Program-made: the position numbers and the translations under genes | Notes under the pieces: model-generated | Database searches by the model: none | Seen by the model: the letters and a program-made list of their open reading frames with translations, nothing else | Told to the model about the DNA's origin: nothing | Shown: piece by piece, positions 36,501 to 50,399 of the stretch | Layout of the letters: every line of letters begins with the position of its first letter | How positions within the stretch are numbered: position 1 is the first letter of the stretch | Origin: Vitis vinifera | Lineage: Eukaryota; Streptophyta; Magnoliopsida; Vitales; Vitaceae | Length of the DNA stretch: 64,000 bases | Assembly: GCF_030704535.1 (NCBI RefSeq) | Contig: NC_081810.1 | Location: 5,365,501-5,429,500, forward strand | Direction of reading: 5' to 3'

Positions 36501-39500
36501 TAAAGTTTTTTAATAAAGAGTGCGATCGTAATTGAAAAAAGTTTTATAAAAATTTTATCATTATATTTTTTTTTATTAGTGGGATCTCGAGTGTTAGTGT
36601 ATTCCTATAGAAATGATGTTGATTATCAAACCATGTTACTTTTATTTCTACCCATGTGTGGGTGGTTTTGATTAACGCAAACTTGTGGTCAGGAGGGTGG
36701 GTTCTCTTTCTTCATGGAGGTGCTAGTCGTTTTACAGGGGGGGGGAATCATTATCATCATATTTTTGTCAATTTAAAATATACAAATTCACAGAAACCAA
36801 ACATAAATGATAGCCAATGATGGAAAAGCAAGAATTAATAGCTTTATATTTCACAATTTCCAACGCAGCCGTTTGGATTAAAAATACATTTGCCAATATT
36901 TTGATTTAAAATGTTTTTAATAGGAATATTTTCTTTAGAAATGTTTTCAAAAAATTATTTATCATTTAAAAAAAAAATACTACAAATAATTACTAAAAAG
37001 ACTTTTTAATTAAGCCTTTACAAGTCCAGTTACAACCGGGAATGTGAGAGTGCATGTGAGAATTTGTTTTTAACTCCATGTCATATAGAGGGCGGTGATG
37101 AGTGATACTTTCTTTCACCAACTGGAAACATCTATGTATCTAAATATGAAAAATCTTATGTGATGCTACGAATTGAACATCTTTTGGTTCACAGACGTCA
37201 GCTCTCCTATCTGTTCGGGATCTGAAAGGTCACCACTCACCGGTCACCACTACTTGTTTTCTTCTTCCTTTTTGGGCATGGGACAAAAGAGGAGGCCAAT
37301 TTGATATAAAAAAGAAGAAGACACAAAGCTCCAATCCCAAGGCTATGGTCACCGCATTTGCCTGCTCCTAAACTAATCAATAAATTGGAAGATGAGTACT
37401 TAGGAGTTAGGACATGAAGGTGTGATTTTCCGTTTAAAGGATGTTCTGGATTTGAATTTGGACTGAAGCAAGGAATGGGCTTATCAGTTAGGTCTAGGAT
37501 AAATTAAAGATCACATGCTGAACACATGCAATTTACTGTGCATTGTGAAGACCTAGTGGGGAGTTTACAAGCTTTTAATGAAGCTTTAGGGAATTATAAA
37601 GAAAATGAGAAGGATTGATCATCAGGAAGTCTATCTCAAGATGACTTAGTGTGGGAAATCTATTCCACCTAAGGAATTAGGTTTTTAGTTAGTATTATCT
37701 TCTTTTCTCTTTCTGAAAGAATGTGTATCTTAAACTAGGCAGACATTAATCTACTTATCTAGGTGATAACCTTTCTTAGATTCTTCGTATCTTTCTTGCT
37801 TTGAAGACAATATGGACAAAAGCAAACTGCGCAATGGGATGGTGTTTGCAGGAAAACCTTGGGGAAGTGGAAACCCAACAACATCATAAAGTGATTTAAT
37901 TAGTCAGCGACACATTTGAAATGCACCTGCTTCAATATTTTTAATTTGCGTATTGACTTTTTGAAGGGAAATCTTGGAGAGATTACTCAAATTTACAAAC
38001 CAATCGCATACAGTGTGCAGTGCAGCTGGCCTTGAAAGAAAAAGGAACAACACCCAAAAGCTCAGTAGATTAAGGACCATATATCTAGGCATGTTTATGA
38101 AGATGTTCTGTGGCTCAAGGCTTCTCAGTTGGATACTTCACTTCACAAGAGCTTTGTTTGAATATTTAAAAAATGTGAAGAAATGGATGAGAAAAGGAAG
38201 GGATTAGAGAAAAAAAATTGAGCCAATGAATTATCTCCACTCTTTCTCCTCCTTGACTTACAATTTTCTAAACAAAGAGTAAAGATGTTGAAACTGCAAG
38301 AGTTTTGATTATAATGCTTTCAATCTAATTAAAATCAAACAAGAAGATTGAATTTCTTTATCATTTTCATTCTGCAACTTCAATTAATCTAGATGATTAA
38401 GCCTTCTAATCGTTGTAATGAATTGCCTTGCTACTTGTGAGGGGAAGCGTAAGTACATGGTGTGACCATGTGGCACCTACGTGTCCACATTTTCGCAACA
38501 GACACGAAAGCTTATCAAACTTTTTCAATATGCTCTTGTAGAGATTAATCTACCTTGCCTCTCTCTATACAACAGTGCTATGGTACAATTCAAAAGCCCA
38601 TGCATCTCTATGGCATGACCATACCATGTTCGCCAATGAGTAACTTTCCTGATGTTGGGTGGCTTCACCGGAGAGCCCACACTTGCATGCATTGATTGCC
38701 GTAGCAATTGCTTGTACGTGTCAAATAAATAAGTCTTTGCTCTTTACCTCAACCAAACACGCCCCTATTGAGTGATGGCTTAGTCATGTGCCAGTCATGT
38801 GCCTCGCGTGCTCCCCTTTCTTGAGTATGCAATTTTGCACCCATGTGCCAATGTGTGTGTCTCACCAAGCCACTAAGCCAATCCTTGCTTAGCATCAAAC
38901 TTTTTCTTCATGGTTGTATGCTCTTATGACCTCAGTCAGGCCCAAGGTCCATGTATGTTACATTGTTCATGTGTAACACATGCATCAAGGTGCGAACATT
39001 CAAATTGTTAACATTCCACATTGTCTCAATCACATAGTCCACATTCGATGTGTTATGCTCTATGGTTCCATCTCCACGCCTCTATGCCTTATCCAAGCCG
39101 TTATATAAGCACTTTGTGTGTCATGGTGCCTTGCACTTGTCCATAAAGGATATTGGATGTACCTTGGGTAAAACCATGCCATGTCATAGCCGACCTCTTT
39201 GGCCAAGGGGGGATTATCATCCTTCCCTAAAAAAACATTTTATACCATTTTTGAATTTAATAATCTATTTTTTTCCAATTACTAAAAACCCCGGAAAGTA
39301 TTTCACTACTTAAGAAAATTTATTTCAGGCCTCCAAGAACTTTGGAAATTATACAAGTGTCAAAATCCATAACTTTGTCAAGCGTGACATGAAGGTGTCA
39401 CCACATGCTGTAACAGTAGAGCACTGCACCCACAAGCAATGCAACACCTGCTGGTAGTGCTGTGTGCACTTGTGGCACCATGCGTCGCTCATAATCGAAC

Positions 39501-41164
39501 ACCTATATTGCTACTCATCCTGCTCAGCCCACTTTGATCTTTTAAGGCTACTTCAATCACGTCCCACCCCAACCTCCCATCCAGAAGTATCTTCCAAGCT
39601 ACGTGTTAAGTCTATGCGTTACCACACATGCTCATGCTGTGCCTTCCGACAGCTAGGGTCTCCAGGAGCTTGTAATAGTCAAAGTCAGGGTCTACAAGGA
39701 TCAGAAAAATGCATCTACGTTAGTGTTAAGTCAGCACCTTTGATCGATAAGGAGCTTATGGTGCCTTTTTCATCCAGAAGAATCACTATCAAACTATCTT
39801 GATACTGATATTGATCAAACGATTCATACCTCGCAATCTAGACCTTTCTTGCCATATTGTGACATGGGAGTGTAAAGGTATTCTGCAGTGAGACCACAAA
39901 CCCGCCGACATTTCCGAGGAGATATTTTCCTCTGAATATGTTTCCGGAAAGAATTGATATTGGAAATTTGGGAGAATATGTTCAAAACTTTTGCCCGTTC
40001 CTTGTGCGTGTTTTCTTATGGAGTTCTTCAGGATTTTTGCATTTGCACAATTCGATTGTTTACTTGTCGACGCATATGGCATAAGTTTCTCTAGTTTCAT
40101 GACTACTTCTACATTCCTCTTTGTTGTAATGAACATAATTTAATCAAATAATCCAGAAAATTGTCATCTTGGACAACTAATTTTTCCCGGTTAATTTTCT
40201 CTATGTGGTGAGTTTCATCAGCTGGCTTTCAAGGCAATAGAAATAATAATGATAATCAATTAGCAGTAGTAGCAACATCTACTGCGATAAACAATGAGTT
40301 AAATGTCAGTAGCATCATAAAAATAATTTCTTTTATTTTTATTTTTCGAAAAAAAAAAAAAAAGTTGGTTGAAATGCTCATGCTTCATGTTCACAACCAT
40401 AGCCATAAATATGGTTAAATATGACCTACTTAAGAGTCTGGGTTGCTTCCTACTCTTTACCCACCCATATTATATAAATTCGGCTCGTAATACACCAAAT
40501 CAAATCATGCCACATGTACAACTCGAATTTGATAATTTTGCACATAAACCTCATTAGTTTATACTATATATTGGATATTGCTTTATACCTTAATATCATC
40601 TTTTTATACCCTTATTTCACGACCTTCCATTTCTTTCTATCTTTGTTTAATGATCCATTTTCAACAGCCCATATTTTGAGTGTGATGGTACCAATTCGGT
40701 AACTTTGTTTTTTCCTATAAATTTATAAGTAAATATATAGTGTTCCCACGTACACAAATGGCAAATCAGCTGCACACTACAAAAGATAGACATTTCCATA
40801 ATTTATTTCCTCTCTGGGCCCACGCCAAAGCCACCCTTAGGGGTGAAGGGCATTTTTCTGGTAGTGTTACTAGACGTGAGGACTGCTGTTCAAGTCCGAA
40901 CGTAATGAGAATTTCAGCATGTTCCATCCATAGCTAACAGCAGATCAGGGAAACACCACATCAACGGGCCAGATGGGTTTGGCATTACAAAATGTTATTG
41001 GCTAATTATTATACTGCTATAGACAAAAATCACGGAGTCTGTATACGTGCAGATAATGTGAATTGGACTAGTACAGTGTCCAAGGCAATTTTTATGATGC
41101 ATGAAAATAGGCCACCTTAAGAAGGATAATGAACCAAGAAGATATAAAAAAGGGGTGCTCGACC
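36500..41164. other. Spacer without recognised genes; probable unclassified repeat at 38.4-40.1 kb
   Basis: The stretch 38430-40140 is markedly richer in G+C than its surroundings and has several broken frames of 60-115 codons. None shows a domain I recognise. It could be a decayed LTR element. The rest is AT-rich. Confidence 0.4.
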
Positions 41165-44100
41165 TTACCTCATGGGGACAAGATCAGGCAGTCCCGCCAT
41201 AACAGCCATTAAAACCCAAAACATGAGGACACCCATTACAGCAGTCCTTAATACCTGATCACAGGTATCATTCATTTGATCATCAATCTGGTAAGTCAGA
41301 TAGGACAGGTCCTCATCATCACTGCTATCTGTGATTGGCTCCACATTACTGGTCTCCTCATCCGTGGAAGGCTGATGCATATTGTTAAGCTTTGAACATT
41401 TTATGCATGCACATTTACCACCAAGATATGATGGGAGTGTTTGAAGGTGCTCAGAAAGAACCTTCAGGTACATCTCCCCCTCGAATCTTAACTTCTGTCG
41501 GGTAATGGGTTTCAGAACCTGAGAAAGAGCCACCGATCCATGTTCATATATAAAAGAAAGAGCCAAGCTTCCACACAAAGAAGACATAGGGTTGAAGATC
41601 CATGATTCCAATGAAAAAAATAAAAGAACCTGAAAGTAATCCAAATCCAAATCAGTAAGAAGTTTACTTGAATAAATGTTTGAGCAACAACTCGGACAAC
41701 TGGAGGAAGTCGTATAACAAACAAGCAGCCAAGACGATTTGGGAAGTGATCTTGCAGAAGAGAAGAACAGGATCTCATAATTTGCATGGGAAATCTCAAT
41801 GGAGATAACCCTTCACAGTCCAACAAGATTGTTATTTGAGGATTTTCTGTATCAACTAAATGCAGGACTCCGTGCTCTATCTGGGACACTGCAGTTTGCA
41901 ACCTTTCATCATTTAGATAAGCTTCAAAATTGGACAAGTATATGATAAAATTAAATAAGAAAATTAAAATCACTCTAGGATAAGAAGTAGATGAATCACT
42001 AAAAGCCCTAGAATCCATATTGCCAATGAAAATAACCTAACATAAGCTCGGTTGAAGTTAATTTTCTAGCACTGATGAAACTCAATATGATTATTCAGTA
42101 ATAAAAAATTAAAAGTTAATTACCTATACATGCAGTCATAACCACAATAATTACCTTAAGAATGGTAAATTTTTGTGGTAAACTGAGCTTGTTTAAATGA
42201 CGACTGCCAAGGCAAGCCAGCCAAAATTTTTATATTGCTGAAAGATGTACATATCATTTACTGACATGTTCCTAAATCAAGAAAATTATTTTATTAAAAA
42301 AAATCTTTACTCATCAAAAAAGGGAAAAATCCTGCCCAATAATAAAATTGCATATGTTTTCTTTCTTTCTTTTGGTCTTTGCCTTTGTTTTTATTTGTCC
42401 TTCTTTCCCCTTTTTGTGTGCATGTGAGTTGTATTTTATTTAATTCTTTTTGCATCTATATGCAGAAGAAGAAGCATCACATCATGAGGTGTGATTTTTC
42501 TGTTAATTTAAGACTCAAGGTTGTGGATTCACAAAAGGGCGGGAGCTAAGTCAGAAGCTGGAAAAATGTTGGACAGAGCTAGATTTAATCAATGGTGAAC
42601 TAGCAGGAAAGATTGTGGGAGAGGTTTCTCGAGGTTGATCAGTTCAGAAACAAAGAGCCTTTTCCTAGTTATTAGGTTGCTTGGAGAAGTGCAGCATCTG
42701 GACAGAGACCAAGCCTTTCAGTGTGAGCTGAGGATAGAGGGACAGGCGGTTCAGGCTGGTGATGAGGAAAAATAAAACTCAAAGGTAAATTCCCTGTTAT
42801 GTATTCTCTGAAGTTGCACAAAGTAGCTTCATTACAGTGCCAGATAGGCTCAACGTCTTAAGCTGGGTCTCACTAGCCACTAAGTTAGGTCACATGGGAG
42901 TTTTTATTGAGAGATGCATCTAGTGGGTTTATAAAGACCGGTTTGGGAAGACCCCTGCCAAGCTCTTAGAAGGTGTTTCTGCAGCAAGAAGAGAAGGGTC
43001 ATCTTAGAACTTGTTTCTGCAACTTCCTCCCTCCCTACTTTAAAGCAAGAAAATAGATGTAACAAAAAATCAGAAAGAAAACATTGTTATCATAGTTTCA
43101 TGGTATATTGGATGGATTCAGATACAGGTATGTGTCTAGATATCTAATTCTTTGTGCCTCCAGGTTTAGATTAAGTAGACTAAGCTAAAAAGGATTTCAA
43201 TAACAGGTACAAACATTTAGACATGTCATAATAAAAGGTGAAAAAAGAAAAATTAATTATAAACCAATAAAAGGTAAAGGTATCCTTGATAGAAATTCAC
43301 TCTCTTTTTTCTTTTGCTCTTATATTTTCCTCTATCCCTGAATATTATTATGAAGGTTCTCCTCCCAGAAAACTCTTTCTTCAATATCACTTTAAGTCAA
43401 AAGTAGTGAAAAAAGAGGGGGGTGGGGAGGGAAATCTAAATCAAACAGTCACATCCAAAGGAAAAATACCAGTATCCAACAAGGATCCCTGCACCCACAC
43501 TCATGTCTTGATATGTCAACTGGGTCATATAATAGAAACTGAATCCTATGGGCTACCTAAAGAGGGTCAGAATTGACCAGAAGGGAAAAAAGAGTGTACC
43601 AACTGCTTGAGCAAAGCGAGGTCTGTCATGAGATGGCAAGATGAAGCATGCTAGACCAAGGCGTACAATAAGGCAAGGTCGGTGCTTCATATCAAATCCA
43701 TGCCAGAAGACCATATTTGACCACATCTCAAGTTCTTCAGCTGAAAGAATATGGTATGTCTTCCTCCAAAAGATTGTCTTCTTAATTGATAATAGCAAGC
43801 AAGAAAAGTCACCATTTACTGCAGTATAAAATCTACGGAGCTCATCCTCATTAATTCTGCATAAAAACTATTATGTCATGCTCTGCTGTAACAATAGAAG
43901 CCAAGAACTTCAAAAATAGATAGGCCAATTAGACTAAAAAGGGTTAATTTCATTCACCTCCCTTGAGGTTTGGGCTAAATACATCTAAACACCATTAGTT
44001 TGAAATTTCATCAAATACCTCCCCTCCCTTCCCCTTCTCATTTATTATTTTCATTTACCTCTCCTTTGATTTGAAATAAGTAAAGTATTTGACGAAGTTT

Positions 44101-47100
44101 CGAACTCATGGTGGCTAGGTGTATTTAGCTTAAACCTTAGGGGAGGTGAGTGAAATTTACCCTTAGAAAATGTAAAGTGCAATCCCAGCCAGTAGAACAC
44201 AGCAGCAAGTGGATACCCATTATTTAATGATGGGAAAAAGGGGACATCTGGAAATTCATGAAAAAGAGATTTTTGAAGGAAAAGAACAATATCAGGGGAA
44301 ATTTAACAAAATATCATTAAAAGTTCATTCAATCCTTTTTTGGAAAAAAAAGAGAAAAAAAGAAAAAACCTTCTAAGAATTAGATCTTAAATGACCTGTT
44401 AAATGCTAAACAATGTATGTAGGTCAGTGGAAAGAAAAGAATAAGAGGTGGGTGATTATGACTTGGTTTTGAGAAGGAAAGAAGAGAGAAGGAAGCACAA
44501 GAGAATTGTGAAACTAACCCAACTAGGTTATGATCAACATGACTTGTATGGACCAAGGGTCACCAACAAAATTTAAGCATGTAATGGCTGAAGCATAACC
44601 AGGGTTCATATCTCAGACAAGAACACAAATTTCACTACTTTTTTCTTTTCTTTCTATTTTTTCCCTTTTTATAAACCCCAACCTTTTAATTGGTTTATTA
44701 TTGATTTTAAAAGTATAAATGATTCTCAGCATTTGTGGAAGTTCCTACTCATATTAAGAAAGAAGTAGAACATTCTTCACTTTTTAAGTCCTATAGCCTA
44801 GAAGCTCTGGCTTCAACAGTAGATTTTGTTGGTAATAAATAGTCTTGGTGTTTATATTTCCATACACTGAAAAGGCCATCCCTTTTAGTCTATAAAAGCA
44901 CTGTTCTCTGAAATAGATGTGACCATACACAAAACAAAGAAATATCATCGGATATGACTAGATAAGCATTCATACACACTGCTCTAGTTTAAGCAATACA
45001 TCAATAAATAAATGAATAAATTATAAATCATGCCTCAACAATAAATTAATAATTAAATAAAAATGCATTCTTGCACAATTTTTGCAACAAAATTATTATT
45101 ATTATTATTTTTTGATAAGTAATTTTTGCAAGAAAACTATAAAGAAACAGCTGTTTTATAATTATCCTCTTGGAAGGAGATCAACCATTCAAGCTGATTT
45201 TTCAACTGATGGAAGTTCTAAATATAAGAAAACAGCAAACCATTTCATTGGACCTCATAATTTGGAGAAAAGAGTTTTAAAGAGGTAAAGAGGATAATGA
45301 AACCATAATTTATCAAAGCATCAATAAAAAACAAGGTTCCCGAACTTTAAAAAACTATATAGAGTTTCTTATCACAAAATTTCCATTAAGTTCTCATTCT
45401 GAATTAAAGCAAAGGTTGCATATAGCCAGATGATATTCAATGCAAGATAACCACTTAATCACCTTTCTGGTAAACTAATGCCTTGTCTCTCCAGCTCTTT
45501 ATAAAGTTGTTGCAACCACTTCTCGGATGCTATGCTTTGAGGATCAACATAAAAAATCCTGCAAAGTGCATGGAAGCACTACAAGTAACTAGCAAGGAAG
45601 AGAACTAATGGTCTGATAAAATCAGTAACCAAGAAGACTATGAAGATTTTGCAGTAATATGTGCTTTAGAGCAAAGTTGCTAGTCCAAATGATACCTAAA
45701 ACCTATGATGTGTGCAACACTTTCCCAGAACAACCATTGGAGTGCTGAACACTTGTTCACATGACCCCCATGTTCGCTCATGTGAGGCACCTCATGTCCA
45801 GTAAAATCATGACACTTGTGTCTATGTCCACACATTGTAACCCAGAACAAGCAATCAATTACAAAGGTACATATATAAACAAATGATGCATGTCTCACAT
45901 TTTGCTAGTCCACACAACAGTACTAGAGATTACATCAGAAAATAGTTTGTATAATGAAAAACAGAATAAACCTAGCTTATCTTTAGCTCTCCTCAATCCC
46001 TCACTTGAGGAATTTTTGGATTGGCTTAAAAACATCTATATACTAAAATCCATTAAGAAAAATATCCAAATCAAACAGCACAGTGGTGTCCAACACAGCA
46101 ACCTTGAAATAAAATGTGTTGCAAAAGAAGTGTATAAACAGATTAGCACCTAAGATGCATGTGAGTTAATGTGTCTGGCTCAAGAAAATGCAAAAATATA
46201 AGTTTTCTTGTCATATAGAAATATATACCATAATATGGAATGTATTTTAGGCCAACCATCTTGAAGTAACATATCAAAGATTTACCTAGAACATCTAAGA
46301 TACGATAGTCTACCATCAGCCTGTTAATCTGTTGATTTTCTCTGTAACACTTAATATGTGAAAACACTGTAAAATATTAACTTGAAAGCTTCAACCCTTT
46401 TATGTACCTTGTATCTGGAGCAGAATGTAAAGAAGATGGCTCAGCATGTGGTTCTGGTTCTGAACATTCATGAGAATCATTGTTACCATGAGAACCACTG
46501 CTACCATCTGAAGTTTCATCAGTACACTCTGACTGATCAGAGAAAGCTGTTGCAATTGAAAGAACTAACAATGGCCTTGACAGTATCTGGCAACATAGAA
46601 AATAATTTATAACTATTAGGGATAAAGGAAAATACCTTTCAAAGGTTTAAGAACAAAAATAGTTGCTAAAAATGATCAACAAACCAATAAGTATTCTTGA
46701 CCAGGTTCACCGTATCAATAAGTAATGCACCCATGTGACCTACAATAACCTTGAAGGATTGAAGTTGCTCATGTGAAAGAATGATGCACAGGTCCTTTAC
46801 ATGTCTTGCAAATTATGACTTCTCTGGTACACCCAAGTTTACATGGACTTCCAGGATATGGAGACCCAGATATCACAAGGATTGGTGTATGGGCAATGTC
46901 TCCAACAAGACTATTGGTTAAATATGTACCTCATAGGTTGGACCAATAAATTAAAAAAGATAAAAATAAAAAATAAAAGGTTTCTAGTTCGTCCTAAGCT
47001 ACCTTAGACTCTTATAGTCTATTTCTTTGTTGCAACAGTATGAGTGATGTATGATCAAACAATTCACATTAGATATAATTTAGCAACACTACAGAAGATT

Positions 47101-47317
47101 AAAAAGAAAAAAAATAGAAATTAGGGAATGTTTCCATGTATCTGCATCTTAAGACCTAGGGAGTAAACAAATTGGACACCTAGAAAAGAAACATGCAAAT
47201 ACTCCAGGATGAAAAAATCTGCATGTATTGCCAAAATTGGACAAAATTTCCAATGTTTCTGGTGTGAAAGCAAAATAAACGGTGGAAAATCAGTCCCAGC
47301 ATATATCAGAGATTTAA

Positions 47318-47348
<31 letters not shown>

Positions 47349-48803
47349 TTATAATTTTAAAAAATTATAAAATTGCCAAATAATTATCACTTTATTTTCA
47401 AATTTTTACAATATTTATCATTTTAATCTTTTTATTTTAAAAATTAAAAAAGATAAAGTTAATGATGAAATTGCAAACAACTAAAAATTCAATTTAAAGT
47501 TATTAATCTATTTGTCTATCTATATATATAAATATTAATTACAATACTTTTTAGCTTTTTAATATAGATTTTTTTTTTTGCAAAATTTAAACTATTTTAT
47601 AAATATGATGTGTTTTAAGTAATCAAATGTAATATATTTTCATATAATAAAGTTCAATAAAATATATCTTTTCTATCTCCACAGTAATATTTATTATTTA
47701 CATTTTTAAAACTTATATTTGTCATAACATACATTATATTCTTGACCAATGTCCTTAATTTTATTATATATATATATACTAGTTCAAAAATTTTTTACTT
47801 CCACGTTAATTTTGAGTATACACTTTCAAAACTCATATTTCTTGCCAACGCACATTATATTATTATCTAATGTGACAAATTTTATCATATGTATATTATT
47901 TTCTTAAAAAGAACAACTATAATATGTGCATTATCATTTGTTTTATCATTTTTTTTTGGAGTTTTTTTCTTGTATTTATATGAGTTTATCAATTTCCATC
48001 CCATTGAATTTTTTTTCCAGAATTTCTATTCGATATTTTTGTAAGATTCAATCACAACTATTCCATACATTATGTGAATTTCCAATATTTTCATCCTTGC
48101 CAATACTTGACATATGTACCCACCTCCATGTCACTTAGCTAGATTCTATCATAGAGGTTTTTGAACTATTACCTAAGTAAAAGAAACTTCAACAATTAAA
48201 CAACCCAAATAGTGCACTCGTATCCTTATCTCATGATTCAATCTTTAACCCATGAGTCTCTCCTTAATAGCAACGATAATTTAGTGCAGCATTTAAATCA
48301 ATGATAAGACTTTAAGTACATTGAATTTTCAGTTGAATTTATGCAGGCTGAAAGATGTAATGAATGTTAAAACTATATCAATCCAAGTGAAGGTAAAAGG
48401 TAAATCAAATGTAATAGTTTTATGAATATGTAAGAATGCAAGAATGTACCTGCATGCCTTTAACCAAACCCTTGAAGGGAGCCCATCTTTGGATCCATTT
48501 AAATGGTGGATAGCAGAGAACTTGCATTGCCTGAAGACCACGCCATGCAAATGGGCATTTAGCTCTTGAGAACCTTCGTACCATCTCTAGGGTAGCAACT
48601 TTGAGGAAAAACAGTGCCACATGCCTAGCATTCCCCCTTCCTAGTTTACCATGGTTTAGTGAACCTATGTGTCTAAGAGTATTTTGGAAGAAAGCCTCAG
48701 AACCAGAAGTGACTACACATTTTTTAGACACATTTTTTCCATTGACGACACCAATTGTGTCAGAGTTCTTACTCAAACCATGGCTATGCACAGCATCGCC
48801 CAT
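41165..48803 (-). CDS. Sec14-like CRAL-TRIO protein with C-terminal membrane segment
   Basis: Six coding exons splice in frame: 48450-48803, 46408-46586, 45463-45558, 43600-43856, 41668-41888 and 41165-41518. They encode 486 residues. Residues about 210-400 match the Sec14/CRAL-TRIO lipid-binding fold: INEDELRRFYTAVNGD, FWRKTYHIL, FWHGFDMKHRPCLIVRLGLA, TILLDCEGLSPLRFPMQ, NRLGCLFVIRLPPVV, then FIQ-VLKPITRQKLRF. Upstream lies a basic, aromatic N-terminus (PFAWRGLQAMQVLCYPPFKW) and a Ser/Asp/Glu-rich linker (about 130-175). Near the C-terminus, VMGVLMFWVLMAVMAGLPDLV is one membrane helix. Sec14-type proteins exchange phosphatidylinositol and other lipids between membranes; the cargo here is unknown. 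The start follows an untranslated leader. The final codons read ATG AGG TAA, and AG|GTAAGG could also be a donor, so the true C-terminus is slightly uncertain. Confidence 0.85.
43940..44163. mobile_element. MITE with ~80-bp terminal inverted repeats
   Basis: The left arm starts AGGGTTAATTTCATTCACCT and the reverse complement of the right arm starts AGGGTAAATTTCACTCACCT. Pairing continues for about 80 bp (through the TTTGGGCTAAATACAT / TTTAAGCTAAATACAC and TTCATCAAATAC / TTCGTCAAATAC blocks). About 60 bp lies between the arms. The total of 224 bp with no coding capacity defines a MITE. Long arms suggest a Mutator-like origin, but I could not settle a target duplication. It sits in an intron of the Sec14-like gene. 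Confidence 0.8.
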
Positions 48804-49036
48804 TGAGAAAATTATATAACTCGGTAAGTCACAGTTGTTCAACAAGCAAACTACAAGGTACCATATGAATAAACAATCAAAGATCAAACCGAATAATTGC
48901 TTGAACTGCTGGCATCACTGAATCCTTTATAATATAAGAAGTGTGCATATGGCATTTCGAAACTGCATACAGTACAGCTTGGAATGCTAACTGCCTTGTT
49001 CAAACCACATTAAATGAAGCACATGTAAATGTAAAC

Positions 49037-50179
49037 CTGCAAAAAGCATGAACAAAATGGAATCATTGAAGGAAATTTTCTTCTTCTTCAATTTTTTTTT
49101 TCCTTTGGCACAAACTATCATACTACATAATTTTGGTGATATACTATATATCATTGTAGGCATATATGCATTGTTAAAAAAATTCCTAGAGATTAAATGC
49201 CCAGCACTTAGTAAATATTTGTATTAAAAACGAAAAAAACCTAATGTCATTGTTAATCTGTAACAAAGTATGAATCATAAGTGACTAAAATAATTTAATA
49301 GAGCTTGAGCCAAGTAGCCAACTATATGTGCCAGCTAAGTGCATGCTTAAGAGCATGGGGAGATCTATAGGGAGCCAGCCCAAGAAAGGATTCTAAGTCC
49401 TAAGACCCTAACAATTGTGTGTTTGCGGGTGCCTGGCAGGCAGCATGGAAGAAACGCAATCCTTTAATGGTATATATAAAAATTTACAACAAGCTCGAGG
49501 AGCCGTAGTAGCATGTAATTGCATAACTTGATCCTTTCAATACATTATCCCTCACCTTCCTAAAGAATCTACCAAATGCTCATTTGCCACTATAGGAGGT
49601 AAGAATATTTAAGAGAGATAACCAGTTTTCTGAAAACTTTTAACAATCATATGATATAACAATAAAGGTATGAACTCAGGGAATAATTTGAGATCAGAAC
49701 AACAAAACCGCTGAACCCTGGATTTTACACATTGATTTAACAATTTCAGTGTCTTAATATAATCATATGCTATTTCAGTGGGGGTCGCTTCCTTGTGGAT
49801 CATGTTTTATCCAACTGCGAAATTCTTTCACAATCAATTTCTAGAATTTGAAGATCCTAATGCTCCCTTCGCTTGCAGAGAAAATGTAGGAAAAGAAAAT
49901 AACCAAAATTTTAAACATCATATTTTCATCATTTCAATCCTAAGGAAACCAACCACAATTTTGCATTCCAGACACAGGAGTCTTCCACTCTCCTGAGTCT
50001 AACACCTCTACATAGCTCAGCTGAGGCGAGTTTCCGATTCTCCGGGAAACCGACAAATGTAGAAAGTAAACTTCCAAAATTTTGTCAGCAACAAAGGGAA
50101 TGATAAATCAAACTTGAATCCAAAAAGTACCGAAATAAATCATAGATTTGCCGTCACAATAAATCTAAAATTTCTCACC
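49037..50179 (-). other. Probable 5' UTR intron of the Sec14-like gene
   Basis: On the minus strand, GATCGGG|GTGAGA near 50179 looks like a donor and TTTTTGCAG|GTTTAC at 49037 like an acceptor. The coding start at 48803 follows about 230 bp later. A leader exon would lie near 50180-50400. Splice-site appearance is the only evidence. Confidence 0.4.
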
Positions 50180-50399
50180 CCGATCATAGTCTTCAGATTT
50201 TCTCAAGGATGCATAGGATCTGAAGCACTTCCCAAGGGAAGAAATGATCGGATGCTTTTGGTGAATTTGCTCCGCTTTGGTAGGTAGCCTATGGTCAGGT
50301 GACTCTTGCTTCTGCCTTTCAGAAAAAAATTCCAAACAAAAATTAAGAAATTGAGACAGGGGAGGGAGAAAACCCAAAAAACAAATACTGAGTAGAAAA

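Noticed and set aside
38430-40140. GC-richer block as a possible gene
   Set aside because: All frames are short and broken, with no splice-consistent exon chain or recognised domain.
48804-48887. Upstream in-frame ATG for the Sec14-like protein
   Set aside because: It would add a 28-residue stretch of mixed character upstream of the sensible MGDAVHSHG start, and an acceptor-like site at 49037 suggests this is leader.
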